A stretch of DNA of 64,000 bases, taken from assembly GCF_050003625.1 (NCBI RefSeq), contig NC_134397.1, positions 219,852,537 through 219,916,536 on the forward strand, in the 5' to 3' direction. This stretch comes from Haematobia irritans. Its lineage: Eukaryota; Arthropoda; Insecta; Diptera; Muscidae. Position numbers and translations under genes: made by a program. Under the pieces are notes generated by a model that worked only from the letters and a program-made list of their open reading frames with translations, was not told the origin of the DNA and did no database searches. Below are positions 36,397 to 48,165 of this stretch, in pieces. Position 1 is the first letter of the stretch. Each line of letters opens with the position of its first letter.

Positions 36397-37960
36397 TCAC
36401 TTATCCCAGACGAATGTACTCGTTGAAAGTAGAAAAGTATTTTCTAGATTTTATTTTCTAGATTGATTGCCGTTCGATTTTTATGAGCCTCTAATGTTTT
36501 ATTCGCCAAATTCAATTTTGAGCCCTTTTTTGCAATTTTCGCATAGCCTTAGCTCAAAAAATGCTGTGAATTTCTTTTGCAGTCTACAACAAAGTTCTAG
36601 CGCTTGTCTCGGCCAACAAAAGTGCTGAATCGGAAAAATTTCATCTTCATGCTCAAAACCGCAAATATGTCACCAGTTTTATCAGCGATTTTTTCCGTCT
36701 TTTCGTCTACAGCTCTTGAACCATTGAAAAGTTTACCAAACAATCAAGGGAAGAAATGTAGTCTATAAAATTATGAACAACTTTCTACGACCACAGTGTT
36801 ATCAAAAGAATGATATTTAAATGATTATACAAATCATTTCTCTGTGTGTACTCTTAATTTACAACAATCAATTTTCTATCAATTTTCCACCAAATAAAAA
36901 ATAAATTTTCATAGTATTCAACATACTGGTTTATTTACAGTCTAGATTTTCACAAACGACAAAAAATACTAGAAATGATAATAGATAAAAAAAAAATTAT
37001 TACATCTGCCTTCAAAGAAATATAGTTTGTCATAAATTGTCTCCTTGTTCAAATGCCCTGACATAGAGGCCAGCAAATAAAACGCATCGAAGAAGCAGCC
37101 AAATAAAAAAAATCTGAAGAAAAGATAAAAAAACGCCAACATCTATTATAATTTATTAGGTCTATTGTTATAGTGAATACTGCTATTGTTAATAGATTTA
37201 TAGGTCAATAAAATTGATTTCTTATTTCTTGCAAGCCAAAAATGCGAAGGCAATGAAATGTGTTGAGGTTTACTGAAAGTAACAAAAAAAAAAAAAAACT
37301 GAAAAAAGAATAGACTAAGAACTCCATAAACTATCAACAGAATAGGGTAGATAGACCAGACCCATAGCTCTTCAAAGATACAGATGTTTATTCCAAGTCA
37401 TTGGATATTTTCAAGAAATTGTCCACAGGGTGGCGGCGGACTTATGCTGGCCCACAAAAGGGAATATTTTGTTTGTTGTGTGTTTTTTCGTTGACAGCTT
37501 TGTGAAAAATATGTATGTGGTTGGAAAAACTCAGAGGGGTTTACATTATGAGTCATTGACCAAAGTCTTGACTATAGAGAACAGAAAATAAAATGACAGA
37601 AATGATTTCCTGGGAATGGGCGAAAATGTAAACAATCATAATAGAATTTCAAATGAAGATTTACTGACAATAGTTCATGGGTATCTGTGAATGAATTTGT
37701 CTTTTTTTTGGAGGATTTAATGAAAAACAAACAATTTTTTTTAAGAAACAAAAAATAATTAAAAAAAATAAAAATTTTAAAACAGAATAAAAGAAAATTG
37801 ATATTATGGAAGATTATATAAACTATTCATTTATTTTACAGAGAAAAAAAATCGGAAATTGAACTAAAATCAAATAAGGGCTGTTACCTTTGATGGCGAA
37901 GACGACCTTAAAATCTGGCTCAGTAACATCTTCGACATATTAAATACAAATACAATATGT
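36397..37960. other. Intergenic DNA, no recognisable gene
   Basis: 36460-36780 is less AT-rich and looks like unique or old repetitive sequence, but no frame or motif is recognisable. A-runs lie at about 37281-37294 and elsewhere. Confidence 0.45.
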
Positions 37961-40335
37961 AAAACAAGTATATACGGCCGTAAGTTCGGCCAGGCCGAAT
38001 CTTATGTACCCTCCACCATGGTTTGCGTAGAAACTTCTACGAAAGACTGTCATCCACAATCGAATTAATTGGGTTGTGGTATCTTAAAACTTCTTAACAT
38101 CGTTTTCTAAATTGTGAGTTAGTCCATACGTGGTATATATTAGACAAAAAGGTATGTATAGGTAAGTCTACAAATAATTACAATAAAAACAATTATGAAA
38201 TTGATATGGACCAATTTTTGTGTGATTGGGGATCTATTTATCTGAGGGCTATATATACCTATAGACTGATATGGACCTAATTAGGCATGGTTGTTAACGG
38301 CCATATACTAGCACAATGTACCAAATTTCAACTGACTCGGATGAAATTTGCTCCTCCAAGTGGCTCCAAAACCAAATCTTGGGATCGGTTTATATGGGGA
38401 CTATATATGATTATGGACTGATATGGACCACTTTTGGCATGGTTGGTAAATATCATTCCAAGGGGCTCCGGAGGTCAAATCTGGGGATCGGTTTATATGG
38501 GGGCTATATATAATTATGGATCGATGTGGACAAATTTTTGCATGGTTGTTAGAGACCATATACTAGCACCATGTACCAAATTTCAGCCGGATCGGATGAA
38601 ATTTGCTTCTCTTGGAGGCTCCGCAAGCCAAATCTGGGGATCGGTTTATATGGGGGCTATATATAATTATGGACCGATTTCGACTAATTTTTGCATGGGT
38701 GTTTGAGGCCATATATTAACACCACGTACCAAATTTCAACCGAATCGGTGAATTTTGCTCTTCCAAGGGGCTCCGGAAGGCAAATCTGAGGATCGGTATA
38801 TATGGGGGCTATATATAATTATGGATCGATTTCGACCAATTTTTGCATGGTTGTTAGAGACCATATACTAGCACCATGTACCAAATTTCAGCCGGATCGG
38901 ATGAAATTTGCTTCTCTTAGAGGCTCCGCAAGCCAAATCGGGGGATCGGTTTATATGGAGGCTATATATAATTATGGACCGATGTGGACCAATTTTTGCA
39001 TGGTTGCTAGAGACCATATACCAACACCATGTACCGAATTTCAGCAGGATCGGATGAAATATGCTTCTTTTAGAGGCTCGGCAAGCCAAATGGGGGGATC
39101 GGTTTATATGGAGGCTATATATAATTATGGACAGATGTGGACCAATTTTTGCATGGTTGTTAGAGACCATATACCAACAGCATGTACAAAATTTCAGCCT
39201 GATCGGATGGAATTTGCTTCTCTTAGAGGCTCGGCAAGCCAAATGGGGGGATCGGTTTATATGGGGGCTATATATAATTATGGACCGATGTGGACCAATT
39301 TTTGCATGGTCGTTAGAGACCATATACCAACACCATCTACAAAATTTCAGCCTGATCGGATGAAATTTTCTTCTCTTAGAGGATCGGCAAGCCAAATTTG
39401 GGTCCGTTTATATGGGGGCTATACGTAAAAGTGGACCGATATGGCCCATTTGCAATACCATACGACCTACATCAATAACAACTACTTGTGCCAAGTTTCT
39501 AACATCACGTACCAAATTTCAACCGAATCGGATGAATTTTGCTCTTCCAAGGGGCTCCGGAAGGCAAATCTGAGGATCGGTATATATGGGGGCTATATAT
39601 AATTATGGATCGATTTCGACCAATTTTTGCATGGTTGTTAGAGACCATATACTAGCACCATGTACCAAATTTCAGCCGGATCGGATGAAATTTGCTTCTC
39701 TTAGAGGCTCCGCAAGCCAAATCGGGGGATCGGTTTATATGGAGGCTATATATAATTATGGACAGATGTGGACCAATTTTTGCATGGTTGTTAGAGACCA
39801 TATACCAACAGCATGTACAAAATTTCAGCCTGATCGGATGGAATTTGCTTCTCTTAGAGGCTCGGCAAGCCAAATGGGGGGATCGGTTTATATGGGGGAT
39901 ATACATAATTATGGACCGATGTGGACCAATTTTTGCATGGTCGTTAGAGACCATATACCAACACCATCTACAAAATTTCAGCCTGACCGGATGAAATTTG
40001 CTTCTCTTAGAGGATCGGCAAGCCAAATTTGGGGGTCCGTTTATATGGGGACTATACGTAAAAGTGGACCGATATGGCCCATTTGCAATACCATACGACC
40101 TACATCAATAACAACTACTTGTGCCAAGTTTCAAGTCGATAGCTTGTTTCGTTCGGAAGTCAGCGTGATTTCAACAGACGGACGGACGGACGGACGGACA
40201 TGCTCAGATCGACTCAGAATTTCACCACGACCCAGAATATATATACTTTATGGGGTCTTAGAGCAATATTTCGATGTGTTACAAACGGAATGACAAAGTT
40301 AATATACCCCCATCCTATGCTGGAGGGTATAAAAA
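37961..40335 (+). mobile_element. Helentron/DINE-like element, family A, copy 4
   Basis: Complete ends: 5' ACAAGTATATACGGCCG with palindrome TTCGGCC-A-GGCCGAA at about 37965-38003, and 3' (GACG)n at about 40178-40199 followed by GGAGGGTATAAAAA at 40335. This copy has no 29-bp array; the 5' segment passes almost directly into 153-bp units. About 784 bp are duplicated within the unit array (landmark GATCGGTATATATGGG at 38791 and 39575). The duplication includes the last unit before the 3' end (GCAATACCATACGACCTAC), so that terminal-type unit also occurs internally near 39452. Confidence 0.75.
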
Positions 40336-40354
40336 TTAAAAAAATATATAAATT

Positions 40355-41000
40355 TTCCTGGAGCAAAATTCATCTGATTCGGTTGAAATTTGGCTCATTA
40401 AGCTAGTATATGTCCATGCCAAAATTAGTCCATATCGGTATATAGTTATATATAGCCGATCCCCAGTCACACAAAAATTGGTCCATATCGCCAAAAATAA
40501 ACTACCAACATTTTATTTTGTCAAAATTTCATTTCTATAGAAAATTTTGTCAAAATTTTATTTCAATAGAAAATTTGGTCAAAATTTTATTTCTATAGAA
40601 AATTGTGCCAAAATTTTATTTCTATAGAAAATTTTGTAAAAATTTTGTTTCTATAGAATTTTTTGTGAAAATTTTATTTCTATAGAAAAATTTTATTAAA
40701 ATTTTATTTCTATAGAAAATTTTGTCAAAATTGTATTTCTAAAGAAAATTTTGTCAATCTGAATTATATACGTATTCAATCGGCCTTTTTTGTTTAATAT
40801 ATTCCCCGTATGGACTAACTTACAATTTAAAAGACGTTGTTAAGAAATTTTAAGATACCTTGCCATTGGCAAGTGTTACTGCAACCCAAGTAATTCGATT
40901 GTGGATGACAGTCTGTATTAGAAGTTTCTACGCAGTCCATGGTGGAGGGTACATGAGATTCGGTCTGGCCGAACTTGCGGCCGTATATACTTGTTTTTTT
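40355..41000 (-). mobile_element. Helentron/DINE-like element, family A, copy 5 (3'-truncated)
   Basis: Read on the minus strand it has the family A 5' end (palindromic region near 40970, TACCCTCCACCATGG), about nine 29-bp units (40500-40757), the array-to-153-bp junction, and part of one 153-bp unit before it is cut off. It lies tail-to-tail with copy 4, only about 20 bp away. Confidence 0.7.
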
Positions 41001-42008
41001 AGTAACAAAGGAAACAATTTTCAATCATTTCCTTAATTGACCTTATTCTTTAGATTGATTAACAAGTTAATTGTATCATTAAATTTTTTAATTGATTACG
41101 TTGCAATCAATCAAATTTTTAATTGGAAATATTTTGGTTATATATTTTTTTGTGTTTTTGTCCAATATTCTCCTTTATGAACCAAATTCAGCCCGAATAA
41201 TAGATCCGAATAAAATTCTCACAATAACATATTTTATTTAGACTATATGACATAAGTACCGGTCAAAATTAATGGGATTTTTACTTCTCTTCTACTGAAA
41301 ACACTTAAAAACTTTTTCTTGGCGATTGTAATCATCACTCATAACTAAGACATTTTGCTTAAACTTTTGTGAAAAGGACAACTCGATGACTATGATGATG
41401 ATAATAAAGAAGACAAAGTAACTAAGGGTGGATGGGCGATAACTATACCCTTCTTTTATTGCCGATTACCAAACAAGTGTAAGCTAATGATATAAAAATA
41501 GTGAAAAAAATCCTTATTTTAACACAACACTTTAATAGGATCGTATTCGGAAGGATAATAGCGATTTGATGATGGGGGAAAACATAATAAAAAACATCTT
41601 AAAGGAATTAATAGGTTTTTTTTGTTCGTTTTTTTTTTTTTGGTATATCACTACCAGCATAACTTAACCCCTCTAGAATATTTTCTTTCGTTTGATAAAA
41701 AAACAAATTCAATTCCTGTTTGTTTAATTTTCATAGCTTTACTAATAATTGGTGTTACTAAATCGATCCATTTTTTGATTCTGTCTGATGTTCTTTTACC
41801 CAAAGCATATGCCAGCAAAAATGTAGCATATTGATATAAAAAATATATAAAAATATAATAATAAAAGTTTTAACTGCAAATGTCGGTTTAACGACCACTT
41901 AATGTTTCTATTTTGTTTTCTTCCTGATGATGAGGCAATCCACCCACCTAACACAAGAGGGACACAAAGGGGCAAAGGTACTATCGCCAAAGTTAAATGT
42001 CACCCTAG
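41001..42008. other. AT-rich intergenic DNA with a possible MITE fragment
   Basis: 41030-41155 resembles one half of the AATTAATTGA-rich MITE at 26971 and ends TTTTTTTGTG, but its other end is missing. The rest has T-runs (41610-41642) and no recognised gene. Confidence 0.4.
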
Positions 42009-45000
42009 CACGGTTGCCACAGTCGGTAGAATTCTATCAAAAATGGTAGATTTTTTACTGTTTGCTAGATTGCAAGAATTCCTAATGTTTTGGTTGACTC
42101 ACAAATTTTCTATAGAAATAAAATTTTGACAAAATTTTCTATAGAAATAAAATTTTGACAAAATTTTCTATAGAAATAAAATTTTGACCAAATTTGCTAT
42201 AGAAATAAAATGTTGATAAAATTTTCTATAGAAATAAACTTTTGACAAAATTTTCTATAGAAATAAAATTTTGACAAAATTTTCTATAGAAATAAAATTT
42301 TGACAAATTTTTCTATAAAAAAATGACAAAACTTTTTATATATAAAAAAATTGACAAAATTTTCGATAGAAATGAAATTTTGAAAAAAATTCTAGAGAAA
42401 TGAAATTTTGACAAAATTTTTTATAGAAATACAATTTTGACAAAATTTTCTATAGAAATAAAATTTTGACAAAATTTTCTATAGAAATACAATTTTGACA
42501 AAATTTTCTATAGAAATAAAATTTTGACAAAATTTTCTATAGAAATAAAATTTTGACAAAATTTTCTATAAAAACAAAATTTTTACCAAATTTGCTATAG
42601 AAATAAAATGTTGACAAAATTTTCTATAGAAATAAACTTTTGACAAAATTTTCTAAAGAAATAAAATTTTGACAAAATTTTCTATAGAAATAAAATTTTG
42701 ACAAAATTTTCTATAGAAATAAAATTTTGACTAAATTTTCTATAGAAATGAAATTTTGACTAAATTTTCTATAGAAATAAAATTTTGACAAATTTTCTAT
42801 AGAATTAAAATTTTGACAACATTTTCTATAGAAATTCAATTTTGATAAAATTTTCTATAGCAATAAAAATTTTGAACAAATTGTCTATACAAATAAAATT
42901 TTGACAAAATTTCCTATAGAAATAAAATTATGACAAAATTTTTTTATAGAAACAAAATTTTGACTTTTTCTACAGAAACAAAATTTTGACAATATTTCCT
43001 ATAGAAATGAAATTTTGACAAATTTTCCTATAGAAATAAAATTTGGACAAAATTTTCTATAGCAATACAAATTTTGACAAAATTTTCTATAGAAATACAA
43101 TTTTGACAAAATTTTCTATAAAAATAAAATTTTAACAACATTTTCTATAGAAATAAAATGTTGACAAAATTTTCGATAGAAATAAAATTTTGACATAATT
43201 TTATATCGAAATAAAATTTTGACAAAATTTTCAACAGAAATAAAATGTTCACAAAATTTCCTATAGAAATAAAATTTTGACAAATTTTTCTATAGAAATA
43301 ACATTTTGGCAAAATTTTCTATAGAAATAAAATTTTGACTAAATTTCCTATTGAAATAAAATTTTGACAAAATTTTTTTATAGAAATAAAATTTTGACTT
43401 TTTCTACAGAAATAAAATTTTGACAAATTTTTCTATAGAAATAAAATTTTGACAACATTTTCTATAGAAATTCAATTTTGATAAAATTTTCTATAGCAAT
43501 AAAAATTTTGAACAAATTTTCTATACAAATAAAATTTTGACAAAATTTCGACTTTTTCTACAGAAATAAAATTTTGACAATATTTCCTATAGAAATAAAA
43601 TTTTGACAAATTTTTCTATAGAAATAAAATTTTGACAAAATTTTCTATAGCAATACAAATTTTTACAAAATTTTCTATAGAAATACAATTTTGACAAAAT
43701 TTTCTATAAAAATATTATTTTAACAACATTTCCTATAGAATTAAAATTTTGACAAATTTTTCTATAGAAGTAAAATTTTGACAAAATTTTCTATAGCAAT
43801 ACAAATTTTGACAAAATTTTCGATAGAAATAAAATTTTGAAATAATTTTGTATCGAAATAAAATTTTGACAAAATTTTCAACAGAAATAAAATGTTCACA
43901 AAATTTCCTATAGAAATAAAATTTTGACAAATTTTTCTATAGAAATAAAATTTTCGCAAAATTTTCTATAGCAATACAAATTTTGACAAAATTTTCTATA
44001 GAAATAAAATTTTGACATAATTTTATATCGAAATAAAATGTTGACAAAATTTTGAACACAAATAAAGTTTTCACAAAATTTTCTATAGAAATAAAATTTT
44101 GGCAAAATTTTGTATAGAAATAAAATGTTGGCAAAATTTTCTATAAAAAAATTACAAAATTTTCTATAGAAAAAAATTGACAAAATTTTCTATTGAAATG
44201 AGATTTTGAAAAAAAAATTCTAGAAAAATAAAATTTTTACAAATTTTTCTATGGGAATAAAATTTTGACAAAATTTTCTATAGAACTTGATTTTTGACAA
44301 AATTTTCAATAGAAATAAAATTTTGACAAAATAGATATAAAATGTTGACAAATTTTTCTACAGAAATAAAATTTTGACAAAATTTTCTTTAGAACTTGTT
44401 TTTTTGACAAAATTTTCTACAGAAGTAAAATTGTGAAAAAAATTTTCTATAGAAATTAAATTTTAAAAAATTTCCTATAGAAATAAAATGTTGACAACAT
44501 TTTCTAAATAAATGAATTTTTGACAAAATTTTTTATAGATCTAAAATTTTTACAAAATTTTCTATAGAAATAAAATTTAGCAAAAATATTATATAGAAAT
44601 AAAATGTTGACTAAATTTTCTATAAAAAGAAAATGTTGCCAAAATTTTCTATAGAAATGAAATATAAATAAAATTTTCTGTAGAAATGAAATATATATAA
44701 AATTTTCTGTAGAAATAAAATGTTGATAAAATTTTCTATAGAAATAAAATTTTAACAAAAATTTCTATAGAAATAAAGTTTTGACAAAATTCTATAGAAA
44801 TAAAATTTTCACAAAATTTTCTATAGGTATAAAATTTTTACAAAATTGACAAATTGTTCAATACAAATAAACATTTGAAAAAATTTTCTATAGAAATAAA
44901 ATTTTCTATAGGTATAACATTTTTATAAAATTATTTATAGGTATACAATTTTGACAAAATTTTCTATACAAATAAAATTTTGTTATAGAAATGAAATTTT

Positions 45001-45146
45001 GACAAAATGTTCTATAGAAATAAAACTTTTACAAAATAAAATTTTTACAAAATTTTCTATAGAAATAAAAATTTTTTGTTTGGTAATATTTTGTAAAATA
45101 TTCCTTCAAGTTTGGTAGTTTATTTTTGGCTCGAGTGGCAACCGTG
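42009..45146 (+). mobile_element. hAT-like satellite-carrying element, complete
   Basis: A 3.1-kb non-coding element with perfect 12-bp inverted ends, CACGGTTGCCAC (42009-42020) and GTGGCAACCGTG (45135-45146). It is flanked by CACCCTAG (42001-42008) and CACCGTAG (45147-45154), an 8-bp target-site duplication with one mismatch. Eight-base duplications with short ends are typical of the hAT superfamily. Inside are ~85 bp of unique left sequence, about 3 kb of 29-bp satellite, and a unique right end TTTGGTAGTTTATTTTTGGC then TCGA. There is no transposase, so it depends on one in trans. Confidence 0.85.
42104..45070 (-). repeat. 29-bp satellite array S6
   Basis: About 100 units reading CTATAGAAATAAAATTTTGACAAAATTTT on the plus strand. 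Longer blocks are repeated. A segment with GAAATTCAATTTTGATAAAA occurs at 42831 and 43467, about 636 bp apart (close to 22 units). A segment with ATATCGAAATAAAATTTTGA...TTCAACAGAAATAAAATG occurs at about 43205 and 43855, with a partial third near 44025. The array fills almost all of the hAT-like element. Confidence 0.96.
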
Positions 45147-45154
45147 CACCGTAG

Positions 45155-46195
45155 TCGTAAATGTAAAAAAAAAAAACTGAATGTGAAATTACCATTTCCA
45201 GAAAGGTTGATGGCCGAAATGAAGGGAGAAAAAATACCTGAATCCCTATTCAAGCCTTGATACTTATATACGGGAGAAAAAACTTGAACAACAAATATTC
45301 AAACTCTGAAGTAGATCTCGTTTAAATATCTTTGGGCCATAAGAACAGACAGAAACAAACCACATGCCAGACAAAATACTGTGAAATTTTATTATTTTTA
45401 TGCAAAACAATTGGATCTATGTGTTAGTTTTTTTATTTCTTCAAAACATAAACACTTTGACTGCACTTTAATGCGATTTTCCATTTTGCAGATGCATTTT
45501 TACAGACAGCAGCAGTCTTTTGCTTTTCTATGGTTGTCTAGAGGATTGTTGATATTTGTCCTATGGGATGCCTTTTTCTGGAGAGGTGTGTGTTTTGGTT
45601 TTTAGGGGGACCTATGAATAGCTTATCTTAATGACTTCTTATTGTAAGTTTTGGCTTTTAGAGTTCCTTGTATTTATTCTACTCTCGCCAAGGGTGTATG
45701 GATCTAAGGTGATGCTGGAAAAAATTAAATGGCTCTTTGTGGGTGTCTTTGGAAATCTCCTTAATGGTTTGTTTGTTACCAAAGATGATTGCTTTTGAAG
45801 TGTTTTCGTTTCTTGTTTTTTGAAAATTCAAAGGTTTCAAAATTTTTATGATGTTTTGTATTCATCACCATATATTGAATTCATTATATATTGATTGTTA
45901 CCAAGATATAAAACGTTTTTTTTTTTATTAGCTACAAACAATATAATCAATTTAAAAACTCTATAAAAATTAAGACAATATGCCTGATTAGAAATCTGTC
46001 CTGTAAACGAAATAATTTCTCTTCATTGAAAAAAATAACTTACCACAATTTATGCTTATAAATATTGAGAGAAACACATACCTGAAATGAAAGAAATAGA
46101 ATTTGATTAATTTTTATATTACAAGGTAAAAAGGAAAGAACAGAAGGAAACAATATAAGTGTGATTTTCATATATTCCGGTCCGAGCTGGGATCA
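45155..46195. other. Intergenic DNA, no recognisable gene
   Basis: No coding frame with a recognisable motif and no shared repeat seen. Confidence 0.5.
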
Positions 46196-48165
46196 TCATT
46201 TCTATAGAAAATTTTGTCAAAATTTTATTTCTATAGAAAATTTTGTCAAAATTCTATTTCTATACAAAATTTTGTCAAAATTCTTTTTCTATACAAAATT
46301 TTGTCAAAAACTTTATTTCTATAGAAAATATTGTCAAAAGTTCATTTCTATACAAATATTTTATTTCTATACAAAATTTTGTCAAAAATTTTATTTCTAT
46401 AGAAAATTTTGTTTCTAGAACAAAATTTTATTTCTATAGAAAATTTTGTCAAAATTTTATTTCTATAGAAAATGTTGTCAAAATTTTATTTCTATAGAAA
46501 ATTTTATCAAAATTGTATATATAGAACAATTTTATCAAAATTTTATATCTATAGAACAATTTTATCAAAATTATTATTTTTATAGAAAATTTTGTTAAAA
46601 TGTTATTTCTATAGAAAATTTTGTCATATTTTATTTCTATAGAAAATTTTGTCAAAATTTTATTTCTATAGAAAATTTGCTAAAATGTTATTTCTATAGA
46701 AAATTGTGTCAAAATTTTATTTCTGTAGAAAATTTTGTCAAAAATTTTATTTCTATTGATAATTTTGTCAAAATTTTATTTCTATACAAAAATTTATTTT
46801 TATAGAAAATTTTGTCAAAATTTTATTTCTATAGAAAATTTTGTCAAAATTTTATTTCTATAGAAAATGTTGTCAAAATTGGGCTTTGCCCAAATAAATT
46901 TGACAAGCATACTTTTCCTCTGTTGGTTAAGCTACACTTGTAGTTTAGTCAATGCATGGCTTTAAGCTGAGATCACAAACAACAATATAGAAGATTTTGT
47001 AAAAATTTTATTTCTATGGCAAATTTTATCAAAATTTTATTTCTATAGAAAATGTTGTCAAAATTTTATTTCTATAGAAAATTTTGTCAAAAATTTATTT
47101 CTATAGAAAATTTTGTCAAAAAATTTATTTCTATTGATAATTTTGCCAAAATTTTATTTCTATTGATAATTTTGTCAAAATTTTATTTCTATTGATAATT
47201 TCGTCAAAATTTTATTTCTATTGATAATTTTGTCAAAATTTAATTTCTATAGAAAATTTTGTCAAAATGTTATTTCTATAGAAAATTTTGTCATAATTTT
47301 ATTTCTATAGAAAATTTGTCAAAATTTTATTCCTTAGAAAATTTATCAAAATTCTATTTCTATAGAAAATTTTGTCAAAATTTTATTTCTATAGAAAATT
47401 TTGTCAAAATTTTATTTCTATAGAAAATTTTGTCAAAATTTTATTTCTATACAAAATAGTGTCAAAAATTTTATTTCTATAGAAAATGTTGTCAACATTT
47501 TATTTCTCTAGACAATTTTGTCAAGATTTTATTTCTATAGAAAATTTTGTCAAAATTTTATTTCTATAGAAAATTTAGTCAAAATTTTATTTCTATAGAA
47601 AATTTTGTCAAAATTTTATTTCCATAGAAAATTTTGTCAAAATTTTATTTCTATAGAAAATTTTGTCAAAATTTTATTTCTATAGAAAAATTTGTCAACA
47701 TTTTATTTCTATAGAAAATTTTGTCATAATTTTATTTCTATAGAAAATTTTGTCAAAAATTTATTTCTATAGAAAATTTTGTCAACATTTTATTTATTAA
47801 AAAATTTTGTCAAAATTTTATTTCTATAGAAAATTTTGTCAAAATTTCATTTCTATAGAAAATTTTTTCAAAAACTTTATTTCTATAGAAAATTTGTCAA
47901 AAATTTTATTTCTATAGAAAATTTTGTCAAAATTCTATTTCTATACAAAATTTTGTCAAAAACTTTATTTCTATAGAAAATTTGTCAAAAATTTTGTTTC
48001 TATTGATAATTTTGTCAAAATTTTATTTCTATAGAAAATGTCGTCAAAGTTTTATTTCTATAAAAAATTTGTTAAAATTTTACTTCTATAGAAAATTTTG
48101 TCAAAATTTTATTTCTATAGAAAATTTTGTTTCTATATAAAATTATTTCCATATAAAATTTTCTG
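46196..48165 (+). repeat. 29-bp satellite array S7 (free-standing)
   Basis: About 65 units of the 29-bp satellite, interrupted at 46879-46985 by dispersed repeat D. Local variants cluster: ATCTATAGAACAATTTTATC near 46500-46570 and CTATTGATAATTTTG at 47130-47235. There are no recognisable element ends at either border; the right border runs into a CCTAACCTAACC sequence at 48175. Confidence 0.95.
46886..46980 (+). repeat. Dispersed repeat D, copy 2, inside the satellite
   Basis: Matches 8223-8325 (AATTTGACAAGCATACTTTT, TTGGTTAAGCTACACTTG, TTTAAGCTGAGATCA). The array continues on both sides, so the segment either inserted into the satellite or was flanked by it after rearrangement. Confidence 0.75.

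Noticed and set aside
38868..39395. 175-codon minus-strand frame in family A
   Set aside because: It overlaps an equally long frame on the other strand and simply reflects stop-poor 153-bp units.
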